64,000 nt of DNA from Coenobita brevimanus. Taxonomy: Eukaryota; Arthropoda; Malacostraca; Decapoda; Coenobitidae. Below the pieces are notes generated by a model, which worked only from the letters and a program-made list of their open reading frames with translations, had not been told where the DNA came from and ran no database searches. Positions within the stretch are counted from its first letter, which is position 1, and each line of letters begins with the position of its first letter. The stretch spans positions 17,883,331 through 17,947,330 of the forward strand of contig CM064657.1 in assembly GCA_032717465.1 (NCBI GenBank), read 5' to 3'. Shown piece after piece: positions 23,700-35,628 of this stretch. The position numbers and the translations under genes are program-made.

Positions 23700-25550
23700 T
23701 TCGACACGAAGCATGAAACTGTACAGACAAGAAGCCAACCTAGGCAGGAGGAGGCATCTCTGGCTACAGTCATGAAGTTTCTACAAGCCCAAAGTGAACA
23801 GGTATGAGAACAAATAGAAGGGCAGAAAGAACCCAGAGAACACCTACAAGCACAAAGTGAACAATTAGAAGCGCAAAGTGAAGAACAGAAAGAGCAGTAT
23901 GAATGGCTTCAAGAGGCATTACAGGAGCAACAACTGAGGATGCAGGGACAGATAGATGCTTTCATGGGGAAAACAGCAACAGCTGAAGGAGGAAGTATAC
24001 GCTAAAATACAGCAGCAGCAGCGTAAGGTAAGCAAAAACGTGATGGAGTGCAGATAGCATTTAGACAACCAGCTGACGCATGTAGACGATTAGTTGAAGA
24101 CAATTCGTGAAGGGGAGGCGGTGGCTGAATAAGTGGAGAGTTGGCCTGCAGTCCTAATGGACTCAGGCTTGGATCCCTGCTGGTGCAGGGAACAATTTAA
24201 GGATTTGAATGTCATTAAAGCAGAGTTTACTGATCTACCAGACGACCTGCTGACATGTCATAAAAATTCCCCTGCTAATATCAATACGCCAGTCCTGTAT
24301 GAGACAGTCCTAGCATGTATTCAATATGGACAGTGGGTGTTAGTGCCGAAGTGGCGACATGTGGAGGTGTGTGGACGTAGGAGGACTACTGGGCCATGGT
24401 AACAGGCTATGAAGCCTATGCCCAGAGTCAGACACATAAAAACAAATTGTGATGGAGTGTACACAGCATGTGGACGACCAGTTGAAGATAATTAGTGAGA
24501 GAATGGAGGCTGTAGAGAAATCTTGTGGTGCTGAATCTCAGGTTAGTGTACAGGGAGCCTATGAAAAAAATGGATAGTGTATGGTGAATCTTGACAAATC
24601 TCAAGCATCTGAAGGTAGCGTTACAGGGTTGAATAATCAGAAAGTAGGAGTTTTAAGTCCTGGACTTATTATAATGCCCTAGTTTTTAGGCCCCAAACCA
24701 GTGAAGTGCATGGCTTATATTGGGGGTCCAGTTACAAAGAAACCTCAGGAGTTTGATGGCAAAGTATCTTGGGAAGCATACCGTGTGGAATTTGAGTTAC
24801 TTGCAGATAAGAGTGTTTGGGATGATAGGCAGAGGGCAGTGCTGCTTGCTACCAGCCTTAAGGGTGCCGCAATGGAGATTCTTGGGCAGATGTCAGTGAA
24901 GGGGAGGAACAGTTATCAGTCACTAGTAGAAACGTTGAAGTGCAGATATGGGACCATATACCAGACTGAGGTTACAGAGCAAGATTCTGGACTCATGTAC
25001 AGGGTTAAGGCGAATCCCTACAGCAGTTTGCTCATAACCTGGAGAGTATGGCATACAAGGCATACCTTGGAGCAGCATCTAACCTGTCTGCTATTATTTT
25101 GAGGGAACATTTCATCGATGCTCTTGATAGTGCAAAGTTGAAAGTGGAAGTGAAGCAGGCACAACCAAGAAGCATGCAAGACGCACCATCCAGGGCTCTG
25201 GAATTTGAGTCCTATGTCAGGTCCAGTACATCCAGTTTGCAGGCAGGTCGTAGTGCAGGATTCAAGGCAAAAAGGGGGCAGGTACATGAAGTGGAAAAAT
25301 ATGATGGAAGTTGCTGGTACTGTGAGAAGCCAGGACATAGGAAAGAGGATTGCTACAAGTGGAGGAGGGAACAGGAGAAGATTGGAGGAGGTTGCTGGTT
25401 CTGCGGGAAGCCAGGACACAAGAAAGAGGATTGTTACAAATGGAAGAAGGAGCAAGGAAGTTTACAAATGCAACAAAAGGATTTTGGACCTGTGGTGAGG
25501 TGGGACACTTCACTTCTGACTGTCCGATGAAGGAGAAGGACGATAAGTAG
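23700..25550 (+). pseudogene. gag: Gypsy element 2 gag with three CCHC knuckles
   Basis: The N-terminal region (about 23765-24000) is a glutamine/glutamate-rich coiled coil with repeated AQSEQ motifs. It contains a stop and is then interrupted by a SINE at about 24113-24442. Around the SINE the gag sequence is partly duplicated (GTGATGGAGTG at about 24041 and 24450). The capsid-like region is open from 24701, with FDGKVSWEAY and LLATSLKGAA segments. A frameshift near 25040 moves it into the frame of 25048-25530. Two CCHC zinc knuckles follow (CWYCEKPGHRKEDC near 25312 and CWFCGKPGHKKEDC near 25393). A third, CGEVGHFTSDC, lies in yet another frame near 25490-25525. Gag packages element RNA; this copy is non-functional. 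Confidence 0.85.
24113..24442 (+). mobile_element. tRNA-derived SINE, copy 1
   Basis: The ~330-bp unit starts GGAGGCGGTGGCTGAATAAG and ends CAGACACATAAAAACAAA. It matches 59960-60302 along its whole length. Polymerase III A/B boxes are clearer in the other copy. Flanks ACAATTCGTGAAGG and ACAAATTGTGATGG may be a diverged target duplication. The 89-aa frame at 24133-24402 is internal SINE sequence. Confidence 0.8.
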
Positions 25551-25739
25551 GCAGCAAAAGACAAGAAAGAATCAGGTAAATTATTAAAGGCTGGTGACAA
25601 GGGTCAATATCAACCCCGTTTTTCCTAAGAAACTTCACCATCGAGGAAATGCAAGAGAATTTTGGTTGATAATGTGTGAGTAGATGGGAGAATAGATGGC
25701 AAGCAGTGTAACAGAAATGGAAATTTTAGCAAGGAATAT

Positions 25740-27097
25740 AGCTGTACTGCAGTGACAGGACCAGTGTCAGCTGAAGAAGACCTGAAGAAGATGCAGGTGG
25801 AGGATACAGATTTACAACCACTGCTAAAGTGGCTGCAGTGGAGCACAATGCGACCACCTTGGGAAGAGATTTCTGGTTCATCCCTGCTACTAAGAGCTAC
25901 TGGAGTCAGTGGGACCTTCTTTGTTTGAACAACGGATGACTGGAGCATCAGTGGGAGACACCCAATGGCCTCAGCAAGTATTGGCAACTTGTGGTTCCTA
26001 AGAAAAAGAGGTCTCAGATCTTAGAAGAGTCTCATAACCAGATCACTAGTGGGCACCTGAGAGTGAAGAAACCTCTAAGTCTGCTACGTTAGAGGTTCTA
26101 CTGGACTGGCATGCGTCAAGATGCTGAAGAATGGTGTCGGGCCTGTGATGTATGCTGTGCCAAGAAGGGACCCAAGAAACATGGTTGTGTCCCTCTTCAG
26201 CTGTACCAAGTGGGTGCACCGATGGAAAGAGTCGTGGTGGTCATTGCCGAACCTCTGCCACTCACTGAAAAGGGAAACCGATATATATGTGGTGCCATGG
26301 ACTGTTTCACAAAGTGGCCAGAAGCCCATGCCATTCCCATTCAGGAAGCCGCAACTGTTGCTCAGGTGTTGGTTGATCAGTTTTTCTGCCGTTTTGTGAT
26401 GCCACAAGAGCTACTCTCAGACCAGGGTAGTAACTTCGAATCTGTTGTGTTCTGTGAGTGCTGTAAGTTACTGGGGATAAAGAAGACCGGGACGACCCCA
26501 CTAAGGCCACAGTCAGATGAGATGGTGGAGAAATTCCTTTGAAACTTGGAACAAGAACTGGCCAAGTACTGTGTAGACGGAAAGATGGAATGGGACCAGA
26601 AATTACCTACATTGCTGATGGCATTATTGGTCAGCATCCCACGAGTCTACCGGCTACACCCCTGAAAAATTGATGCTGGAACACTAGTTACGATTGCCAG
26701 TTGATCTCTTAATTGGAAGACCACCTGGTGAAGAGCTGCCTACAGCACCTCCAGCTATGTGAAATATCTTCAGGAAAGACTGGATGAGGTACATCGCCAA
26801 GTTCAAGGAGATCTGAAGATTCCAGGCGAAGTGATGAAGTGCAAGTATGATGCCAAGACAAATGAAGTGAGCTTCAAGGATAGTGACAGAGTTTGGCTTT
26901 ACAATCCTCAGAGGAAGAAGCTGCAGAGCCCTTGGTATGGGCCCTACACTGTGATGGACTGCCTGTCAGACGTACTGGATTTGGAGAGGCAGGAAGTCTT
27001 GCCCAAAGATGGTACACGTAAGTCGTCTGTGACAGTACCATGGGCCAGGACACTACAGCTGGGACGTCTTCGAGGAATCATATACATCCGTAGCTGA
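25740..27097 (+). pseudogene. Gypsy element 2 integrase
   Basis: An N-terminal spacer (EEDLKKMQVEDTDLQPLL, about 25770) leads into the zinc-binding region (CRACDVCCAKKGP at about 26138). The catalytic core is open at 26111-26542: first aspartate in the MDCFTKWPEAHA segment (about 26297), second in LLSDQGSNFE (about 26413), glutamate near the ORF end. A stop at 26540 and a frameshift follow. The C-terminal domain (26759-27097) has the GPYTV variant of the GPF/Y motif. Directly upstream there is no RT or RNase H, so gag leads straight into integrase. Confidence 0.85.
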
Positions 27098-27350
27098 TGT
27101 TGAGGACTAAGGAGCTGACGCACAGAAGAAGGCGACAGTTTCCCTAGGAAAGAAGTGTAAGAGGATTAGTCATTCCAGGAAAAGTGGACTGTGTGGATGA
27201 GCAGGGACATCGTCAGAAATGGCACAGGAGAAGACCAGAGAAGTTGAAAGACTATCTTGCGTATAATATGTTTAGTTTGAATTAACGATTAAGCTTGTAA
27301 ATACTGTGTACAGTTTTGTCAGGATGATGAAAGGACTAGGGAGGGGGTAG

Positions 27351-27958
27351 TGTTAAGAAGCAAGAGTGTTAGTTGTGTGGTACTGGAGAGTTCCTGTTGG
27401 TTCTCGAATGTTTACCGCTACGAATCAGAGTTGCCAGATGGCCTGCTGCTGTGAGTGGAGGTGCTTTGTAAAGTTATGCATTAATATTTATTATCTTTCC
27501 TATAATGTTTTATTAAGATGATTGTTAAATTATGTAATTTAATTTCAGTTTGTATGCTAAAGAATTTAGAGTGCTGCATGATGTAAGAAAGCTCTGAAAT
27601 AATTTGTATGTCACCAGTTTGAGAACTGTTGCTGCTACGAATATGTGATAGACCTTTCGAGTATCATGCAATGTTATAAAAAGATGGGGGAGGGAATAGA
27701 GCGGTTTCAGTCAGTTTAAGTTGTACTTGTGGACTTGTGAAGTTAGTGTAGCTCTAGACTTGTGAAGTTGACAGTGTAATTGTTTGGAAAATAAAGACAA
27801 CGAACGTGAGAAACTTGTGTTTACATACAACGCCTGAGTTGATCTCTTGTTGTACACCGAAAGGCTGACCCTAGGAAGAACAACTCACTGGGCAACGTCC
27901 TTCCTATACTGAACTACTGCTGCTGGAGCCTGTGGCAATGTGGAACGTGGATGTAACA
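27351..27958 (+). repeat. 3' LTR of Gypsy element 2
   Basis: 608 bp, closely similar to the 5' LTR, preceded by a good polypurine tract. Confidence 0.85.
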
Positions 27959-29207
27959 ATAGTAACCTATTTCAATCAAACGCTCAGCTTTGAGCATGGG
28001 TGTTTTGACTTTGTAGAAAATTTGTTAATAAAACAATGCAGATTATTTCATGATTCGGAAAAGAAAAAAAAAACATCCAGAGGCACCTTTATCCCATGGG
28101 ATTTTCTTACCTGTAAATAGCTGCAGATCACAGGAAATGGCCCGTGCCATGCACATGTAGTAAAAAAAAAAAAAAAGTTAACTAGGTGGATATGACAGTT
28201 ACTGTAATGGAGCAGATGGGTGTAGGAAAGGCAGGGAATATTGGTTTGGGTGGAAGGGTTACATAAAAGCATGAAGGAGCAGCTACGCATTGCCTGTGAC
28301 AAAAAGGAAATAATGAGATAAATATTTAGTGAAGGAGACCAACATCAAGACTGTGAATAGTTTAGGAGAAAGCAAGGAAAACGGAACTGTAAGCAGTCTG
28401 AAAATGTATAAAACAGAACTGAAAAGTACTGTAGAGGTGGAATTATTTCTAGGAAAAGAGGCAAGATTTAGCTAGCAGACTAGGATAGAAAAAGAAGTAA
28501 GATAAATCACTGCAAACTATTTGAAAGACTGGTAATAATCAAGAAGGTGAACACAAGAGGGGTATAGTTACTGAGCTAAAATAGAAATTGACTAATAATA
28601 ACTTAGAGAAGGTGGAAATAGTATAGGGAAAAAAACTATAGCCAGATATATATAAACTGAATGAACACGTGTTACAGTACACACATCTGATAACCTACAT
28701 TTTCCAGCATGGTCTGCTGGTCATGGCTGGATGACAGGCGTGGAAAGAAATTGCTGGAAGAAAAAAAAAAAGTGGAATGTTTGTGCATCCATCATGTGTG
28801 GTATAGTATATGCTCTGTTATGTCCCTCTGTAGGCCTAAAATGCCCCTAAGTGCTTATTTAAAAAAAAAGAAAAAAAAGAAAGAAAAAATGGGTGAACTT
28901 ACTGCGCTATCCTGACCCCCAGCTATATAGGTTTGCTTCGCTCTTCCCTCCCCGTCTCATTCTCACCAACTTAGATCTGGACCCCACCCGCTCAAGCAGA
29001 TTTCTGGATCAGCCCCTGAAAGCATTCTTGAAGCAAAGGACAGTGTTCTAAAATTAATTATAAACACTGATGCTTGTCAAGGTTCTGTTCTTTTGCCAAC
29101 TTTCATACAAGGGCAAATGACTCCACTCTTCACTTTTCCTCTCGTTTCTCACTCAACAGTCCATGTGACCGTACCTGGTTGAGGACATGAAACACCAGGT
29201 TTATTCT
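27959..29207. other. Gene-free stretch
   Basis: Only poly(A)-type runs (28061, 28160, 28760, 28860) and short frames created by them. No recognisable feature. Confidence 0.5.
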
Positions 29208-29269
29208 TCTTGATTGTGTGTGTGTGTGTATGTGTGTATATATATATATATATATAAATAAATATAAAA

Positions 29270-29310
<41 letters not shown>

Positions 29311-29415
29311 TAGATAGATAGATAGATATTTATATTTTTATCTATATCTATATATATATCTATATATATCTATCTATCTATCTATTTATCTCTCTGTCTA
29401 TCTATCTATCTATCT

Positions 29416-29446
<31 letters not shown>

Positions 29447-29456
29447 GGCAGACAGA
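29208..29456. repeat. Compound microsatellite
   Basis: Successive (TG)n, (TA)n, (TAGA)n, (TCTA)n and (GACA)n blocks with interruptions. Confidence 0.9.
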
Positions 29457-29462
29457 CTGACT

Positions 29463-29757
29463 GACAAATGAGAAAGTGAAGGAGCGTTGTAATGTGGATG
29501 TGGATGTGATAGGACGCGTTAGGAGAAACACACGGAGGTGGTTTGGCCATGTGGAGAGGATGGAGAACGACTCACGAGGAGAGTGTATATGAGGTGGAGG
29601 GGGGGAGAGGGAGGGAGAGGCCAAGGATGAGATGGAGGGATAAAGTGGAGAGGTATGTGAGAAAGGGGTGTGTGAGCTGGGAGCAGGGCAGTGAAATGGC
29701 AGGGGACAGGTCGACATGGAGACGATTTGTTTGCGGCCACCCCATACGAGATTAAGA
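29463..29757 (+). pseudogene. 3' terminal fragment of an RTE-like LINE
   Basis: The frame carries the RRWFGHVERM motif typical of the extreme C-terminus of RTE-type endonuclease-reverse transcriptases. After a frameshift it reads PRMRWRDKVERYVRKG and ends at a TAA at 29755. The motif parallels the end of the LINE at 38580-38800. Only the last ~90 codons are present, as expected for a 5'-truncated insertion. It is followed directly by an (AT)n/(AG)n tract. Confidence 0.7.
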
Positions 29758-29764
29758 CGTCTGG

Positions 29765-31272
<1,508 letters not shown>

Positions 31273-31322
<50 letters not shown>

Positions 31323-31453
31323 ACTAGGAGCATCACAAGGAAGAAAAGGAGGGGAGAAAGGAAGGCGTGGGTGAGTGGATTGGATTACTGGGTGATGGTG
31401 AGGGAGGGACAAGAATCTGGGAAGGTAATGAGAAGAGAGTATGATGAAGTACC

Positions 31454-31531
<78 letters not shown>
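31273..31531. repeat. (TG)n and (AG)n microsatellites
   Basis: (TG)n at 31273-31321 and (AG)n at 31455-31531, separated by unique sequence. Frames of repeated CV, ER or SL are artefacts. Confidence 0.95.
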
Positions 31532-31532
<1 letters not shown>

Positions 31533-31849
31533 ATCGACCTGGAAAAGCACAGAGTATAAACATCTGTAAACGTCTTATAGGCACACACTAATAGTTTTGA
31601 GCAAAGGTAGAAAATCAGAATAACGATGATAAGAATTTCTTATTAAAAAAAAAAGTTCATTGTTTATATTACCTAAAGTTTTTCTTTTACAGTAGTTTCG
31701 AATATGCCCACTAAAATAAGCAGGCCTACTCGAACGAATACCGACCTGAGAAAGAAATCGCTGACCTATCCCAAACATAACAATAGTTAAACCTAACTAA
31801 GCACTGGCAGTGGTAGGGAAAAGGTGTCCAAGCGAAGCACAAAGTGGAT

Positions 31850-32030
31850 TCCGAAAGGAGCCCGATGTTACGGAGCACATGAGGGCAGTGAAGGTTGTTG
31901 AATGATACCTCGTGTGGCGGATGAGTGTGTGAGGAAGAGAGGTTTGGAAATACGTGAGGGTAGGGACCTGACAAGAGATCGAGCTGGCTGGATGAATATT
32001 ATGAAGAGAAGCGCATGCTCAGGGATTTGG
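31850..32030 (+). pseudogene. Possible LINE C-terminal remnant
   Basis: A short plus-strand frame reads REGRDLTRDRAGWMNIMKRS at about 31944-32003. It resembles the last residues of RTE-type proteins, where an arginine-aspartate-rich segment is followed by W-x-x-I/V. No RT core is present. Very weak. Confidence 0.3.
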
Positions 32031-32039
32031 CACCCCTTT

Positions 32040-33031
32040 TTAACGTGACATCCGGTTGGCTTTATCGGATACGTTTATGTGAAGCTACAGAACGTAGTGA
32101 ATGTTTATGGCATACCAGATACGGCCAGGATTCCGGAGGCTTGAATGGTGAGTGAATGGATGCATGGCTCATTGGACTGGGTAAATATGGGCTGTCTGGA
32201 TGTTGCTACACCTCACCCTGCCCTAGGGTGGGAAAGGAGGTCCAGATGATGATTTTGATGATGAAGATGGAGAATAGTCTAGCAGCTAGAGGGGGGTTCC
32301 CATGCACCCCCCTTAAAAGTAATAAACTTTTTTAGACTCTTTAGTTTGTCCAGTTAACAAAAATAAGTGTTAACATTGCCGCCCGACGTCCCATCATAGG
32401 TTTTTGGCAGCCATTTTGAATTTTGGTAGTGGCAAAAGCCGAAATGTAGAATTTCCATAACTCTTGAACAAAACATCATGCAAAGAAATGAACCCACTTC
32501 TCCATATAATTTTGATATGGAGAATCTAATGGAAGAGTTAATTTTGTGTTTAGAGCACTTTTAATGCCTTAAAATTGGGAAAACATAAAAAAAAAGATAA
32601 TTCTACTAAATCTGACAATGGACTAAATATCTTCCTAGAGTTTGTTTAATTTTTCTGCTATAAATCTAACAACGTACTCTATATATTATTATGCTGTCTG
32701 CTTAATTTTCTCTACTATAGAGATGAATGCTTTTTAGAGAACATTTTCAATGTCTTTGTCTTCTTGACATCTAACCCACTGACCGCAAATGCTTAATAAT
32801 AGTCATAACACAAACAAACGAAAAACATTGACAAATGACAAACAGTACACTGCATATAAGAAATGGTGACAGCAACATCTCGCCAATAGTGTCTACAGAG
32901 GTATTATTAAGCTCAAAGGATGGATTTTAATACTTTTTAATGGCTTTCTTTCATGGCTTCTTGTCTTGCATAGATATACACAAAAATTGAAACTATGGTC
33001 CTTCAAGCAGTCACATTTTCAAGTAAAATTG
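32040..33031. other. Gene-free stretch downstream of the orphan gene
   Basis: AT-rich, no supported frame. It lies 3' of the minus-strand stop codon at 33032-33034 and may include its untranslated region. Confidence 0.4.
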
Positions 33032-33688
33032 TCACTCAACATCATCATAATCAATATAACTAAGCATCTGGTCCACACTCACATTTATGTCTATGTCTTC
33101 TAATTCATCCTGCTCACCCTCAGACGCAGTAATCTGCAAGAGGTCTACTAGGGCCAGTGGTAGAATGGGACCATAGGTCCACACAGGCTCCAGCGTTTCC
33201 TGTTCCGTCTTCTGCCAACCCTATCCAGTGTAATATGGCTTAGGTTTCTAGAAGAGTGGCTCATTAGCTCTCTTGTGGCAGGCTGCTCTGTACTTCACAG
33301 GCTGTATGTGAGGAAGGAGAGAGTCCTGGCAAGGTAGGATTCGTCCAAGATCCACTTTTGACTTGAGTGTCAGTCTTTCGTCCCCTCCCACCATCTTTCG
33401 GAGCATCTTGGCACGCACATTATTGACAGATTAGCTCTCTTGTTGCAGGCTACTCTGTAATTCACGCATTGTATGTGAGGAAGGAGAGAGTCCTGGCAAG
33501 GTGGGATTCATGCAAGATCCACTTTTGACTTGATTGTCAGTCTTTCGTCCTATCCCACCATCTTTCGGAGCATCTTTGTACGCATATTATTGACAGATGT
33601 CTCCCAAGCTTCCCCATACATGATGCAAGTAAACTGTTCAAGCTGCTGCTGAACCTCAGGTGTAACATTCCAGTCTTCACCAAGCTGC
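33032..33688 (-). pseudogene. Orphan gene: last exon with internal tandem duplication
   Basis: The acceptor AG at 33689-33690 joins in phase to the previous exon's donor (GT at 33829-33830), giving a continuous MQLGEDWNV reading. The exon reads to a stop at 33032-33034. It includes FTCIMYGEAW, CQDSLLPH (twice) and LEPVWTYGPILPLALVDLL. A ~170-bp direct duplication (about 33264-33434 against 33435-33598) repeats the MLRKMVG/DERLT/CQDSLLPH block; the more upstream copy in reading direction holds two stops. Confidence 0.65.
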
Positions 33689-33830
33689 CTGTAAATTAAT
33701 GTCAGTGAAAACATAATTTATTAGTAGTGCAGAGTTCATTGTAAAATGACTGTGTGCAACAATTATTTGCTGACAGTTGCATAAACAAATCTCATCGACC
33801 AATTATAAATAACTATACATTTTGGCTAAC

Positions 33831-34210
33831 ATGAAAGTTGTTTTGAATTTTGATTTCTTCTGCAGCTTCTTGAGGGGAGCGACCTTGGTCTTTCCCATGA
33901 AGGCACTTGTGCAGTTCTCACCAGAGAAGACATAGTAGCCCAGGAGTGCATTGCAGTAATCTTTGCCCAGAGATTCTCTTAGCTCTGCCATGTTGACAGT
34001 CTGCCAATTCTTGCCTGATACATTGGCCAAGAAGATGGTTAGGCTGATGAAGTGTGAGTGGTGGAGAAGGATAACGAAAAGGTCTGTGTCAGGTGTTCTT
34101 AAAACAGCAGCTTTGAAACTAAGTGCTGCAGCATGGTGGAGGTACAGCACCACTCTGGTGTCTGTCTCTTCTTGATTTGATCTCAGGGCATGAACCTCAT
34201 TCACTTCAAC
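33831..34210 (-). pseudogene. Orphan gene: nuclease-like exon (EETDTR...TPDTD)
   Basis: The acceptor AG at 34211-34212 and donor GT at 33829-33830 bound an open exon. Near its start is SNQEETDTRVVLYLHHAA, followed by VLRTPDTDLFVILLHH. The pair of acidic clusters on a likely strand-helix-strand arrangement resembles the XPG-I/FEN and PIN metal-binding core. Downstream is VFSGENCTSAFMGKTKVAPL, which contains Cys and basic residues. No stop lies inside the exon. Function as a nuclease is a hypothesis. Confidence 0.7.
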
Positions 34211-34318
34211 CTGGAACATGTAAACAGTATGTAATGTCAACCAACATCTGTTAAGGAACCGTTAGTATATCTTTAGGAAACCAAGGACTTTCGCTTAAAG
34301 TTTAGCTTATGGACTTAC

Positions 34319-34995
34319 ATCACCACATTTTGCGACCAGCTGGTAAGCTCTTCCTACCACGACAGCAGTTGCGGTTCCACACTTCTCTAGTCTGGGTGTT
34401 GCCTCTCTGCTCCCCCACACTCGAAGAAGGAGTTGGCAGAGCTGGAGTTTGTTTTCTTCATTGGCCAAGAAAAGATTAAAATCAAGTTTCCTGGTGGCTT
34501 GCCCATCCACAATGAATTTCTTGGAGCAGCCTCGTTTCAGCTTTCCTCGTCGCTTGATGAGGCCTTGCTCATAGCAATCGGCGGAGAAGGTGAAGTTCTT
34601 CTTCGAAGACATCATGTCAAGAACCTGGAGGCAGATCTGACCAAACGTAAGGGGGATATTGGTGAGGACAAGCAAAAAGGCCATGCCATCCTGGATGTAA
34701 ATGGCGTCTTCAGGATATTATACATCTTGAACATTCTGTTCTAGCAGGAAATGGAGCATGGCAGCCTTGTTTGTTTTAGCAAAGAGGCCATCAGATGTGC
34801 CTAAACTGTGTTGTACTGGGGTCGATGAGTAGTTCATGACTTCACTCAGGTCAAGGGGTGTTCTAGGAGCTGGATCTGATGAGCAGCATAAAGACAACAT
34901 TACTCTGCTCTCAGTATTGGATGACCAGTACAAAATACAGAAAGCAGGAATTTTAACAAAAGATATAGACAGACTTCCACAGCTGTGTTCATTAT
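34319..34995 (-). pseudogene. Orphan gene: central-C exon
   Basis: The acceptor follows GGTTACAG (AG at 34996-34997) and the donor is GTAAGT at 34313-34318. The intron to the next exon is 108 bp. Two open pieces (34718-35005 and 34307-34684) are one frame separated by a single TAA (about 34718). Contents include NKAAMLHFLLEQNVQDV, IYIQDGMAFLLVL and LFLANEENKLQLCQLLL. Confidence 0.65.
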
Positions 34996-35263
34996 CTGTA
35001 ACCATTTAGAGGTATTACTCACCTTGTAGACTTAATACTTTCACACTATGGTATACATACAGAAAACATCTGAGTTCTAGAGGACCATATCATTTCATTT
35101 GCTAAATGATGCCATTCTTAACAGTTTTAGTGTGTAAAATGTATAAGTAAACAAATGTGTATTCACCTTTCCTTGCATGGTGGTCAGCTGGACTTTCTTG
35201 TTGCATGATTCCACTGTCAGCAGCTGCTATTATGTGACTGGGTCAAAGAAACTCTTATCACTC

Positions 35264-35606
35264 TCATTCTGAAAACGCTCCCTGATGAAGGATTTCCCCC
35301 TGAGTGAGCTCTTTCCCTACCACTTCTGCACGAAGAACATCACGTTCAACCTTCAATGGAACATGTGCTCCAGATGCAATGCAGTAGAAGTGCTCTTTGT
35401 TTGTGATGGTGAATGGATTAGTGAAACTCTGTATGGCTGCCACGGTTCGCTGAACTGCCTCCTCACTCTTCCTGATCTCTGCAGCCTCCAACACAAGATG
35501 CATGCCAGCCTTTGGACATTCAGGGTCGTCAGTCATACCAAACATATTCAGTGTCTTCTCAAAGAACTGTGCATGTGCAAACTTGGTGCGACACAAGGTT
35601 TGGAAC
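35264..35606 (-). pseudogene. Orphan gene: exon downstream of the LINE-bearing intron
   Basis: An acceptor AG at 35607-35608 gives a phase matching the donor after 39186. The exon encodes RFQTLCRTKFAHAQFFEKTL and NPFTITNKEHFYCIASGA. Its 3' end shifts frame near 35275, and its exact donor is uncertain. Confidence 0.6.
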
Positions 35607-35628
35607 CTGTTGAACAGTCCTGACAGTC

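Larger units (their letters stand above)
23011..27958 (+). mobile_element. Internally deleted Ty3/Gypsy retrotransposon
   Basis: LTRs at 23011-23652 and 27351-27958 (both start TGTTAAGAAGC and end GTAACA) flank gag and integrase. A polypurine tract (GGGAGGGGG at about 27340) precedes the 3' LTR. Protease, RT and RNase H are absent between 25560 and 25740. No matching target duplication was found outside the LTRs. Confidence 0.85.
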
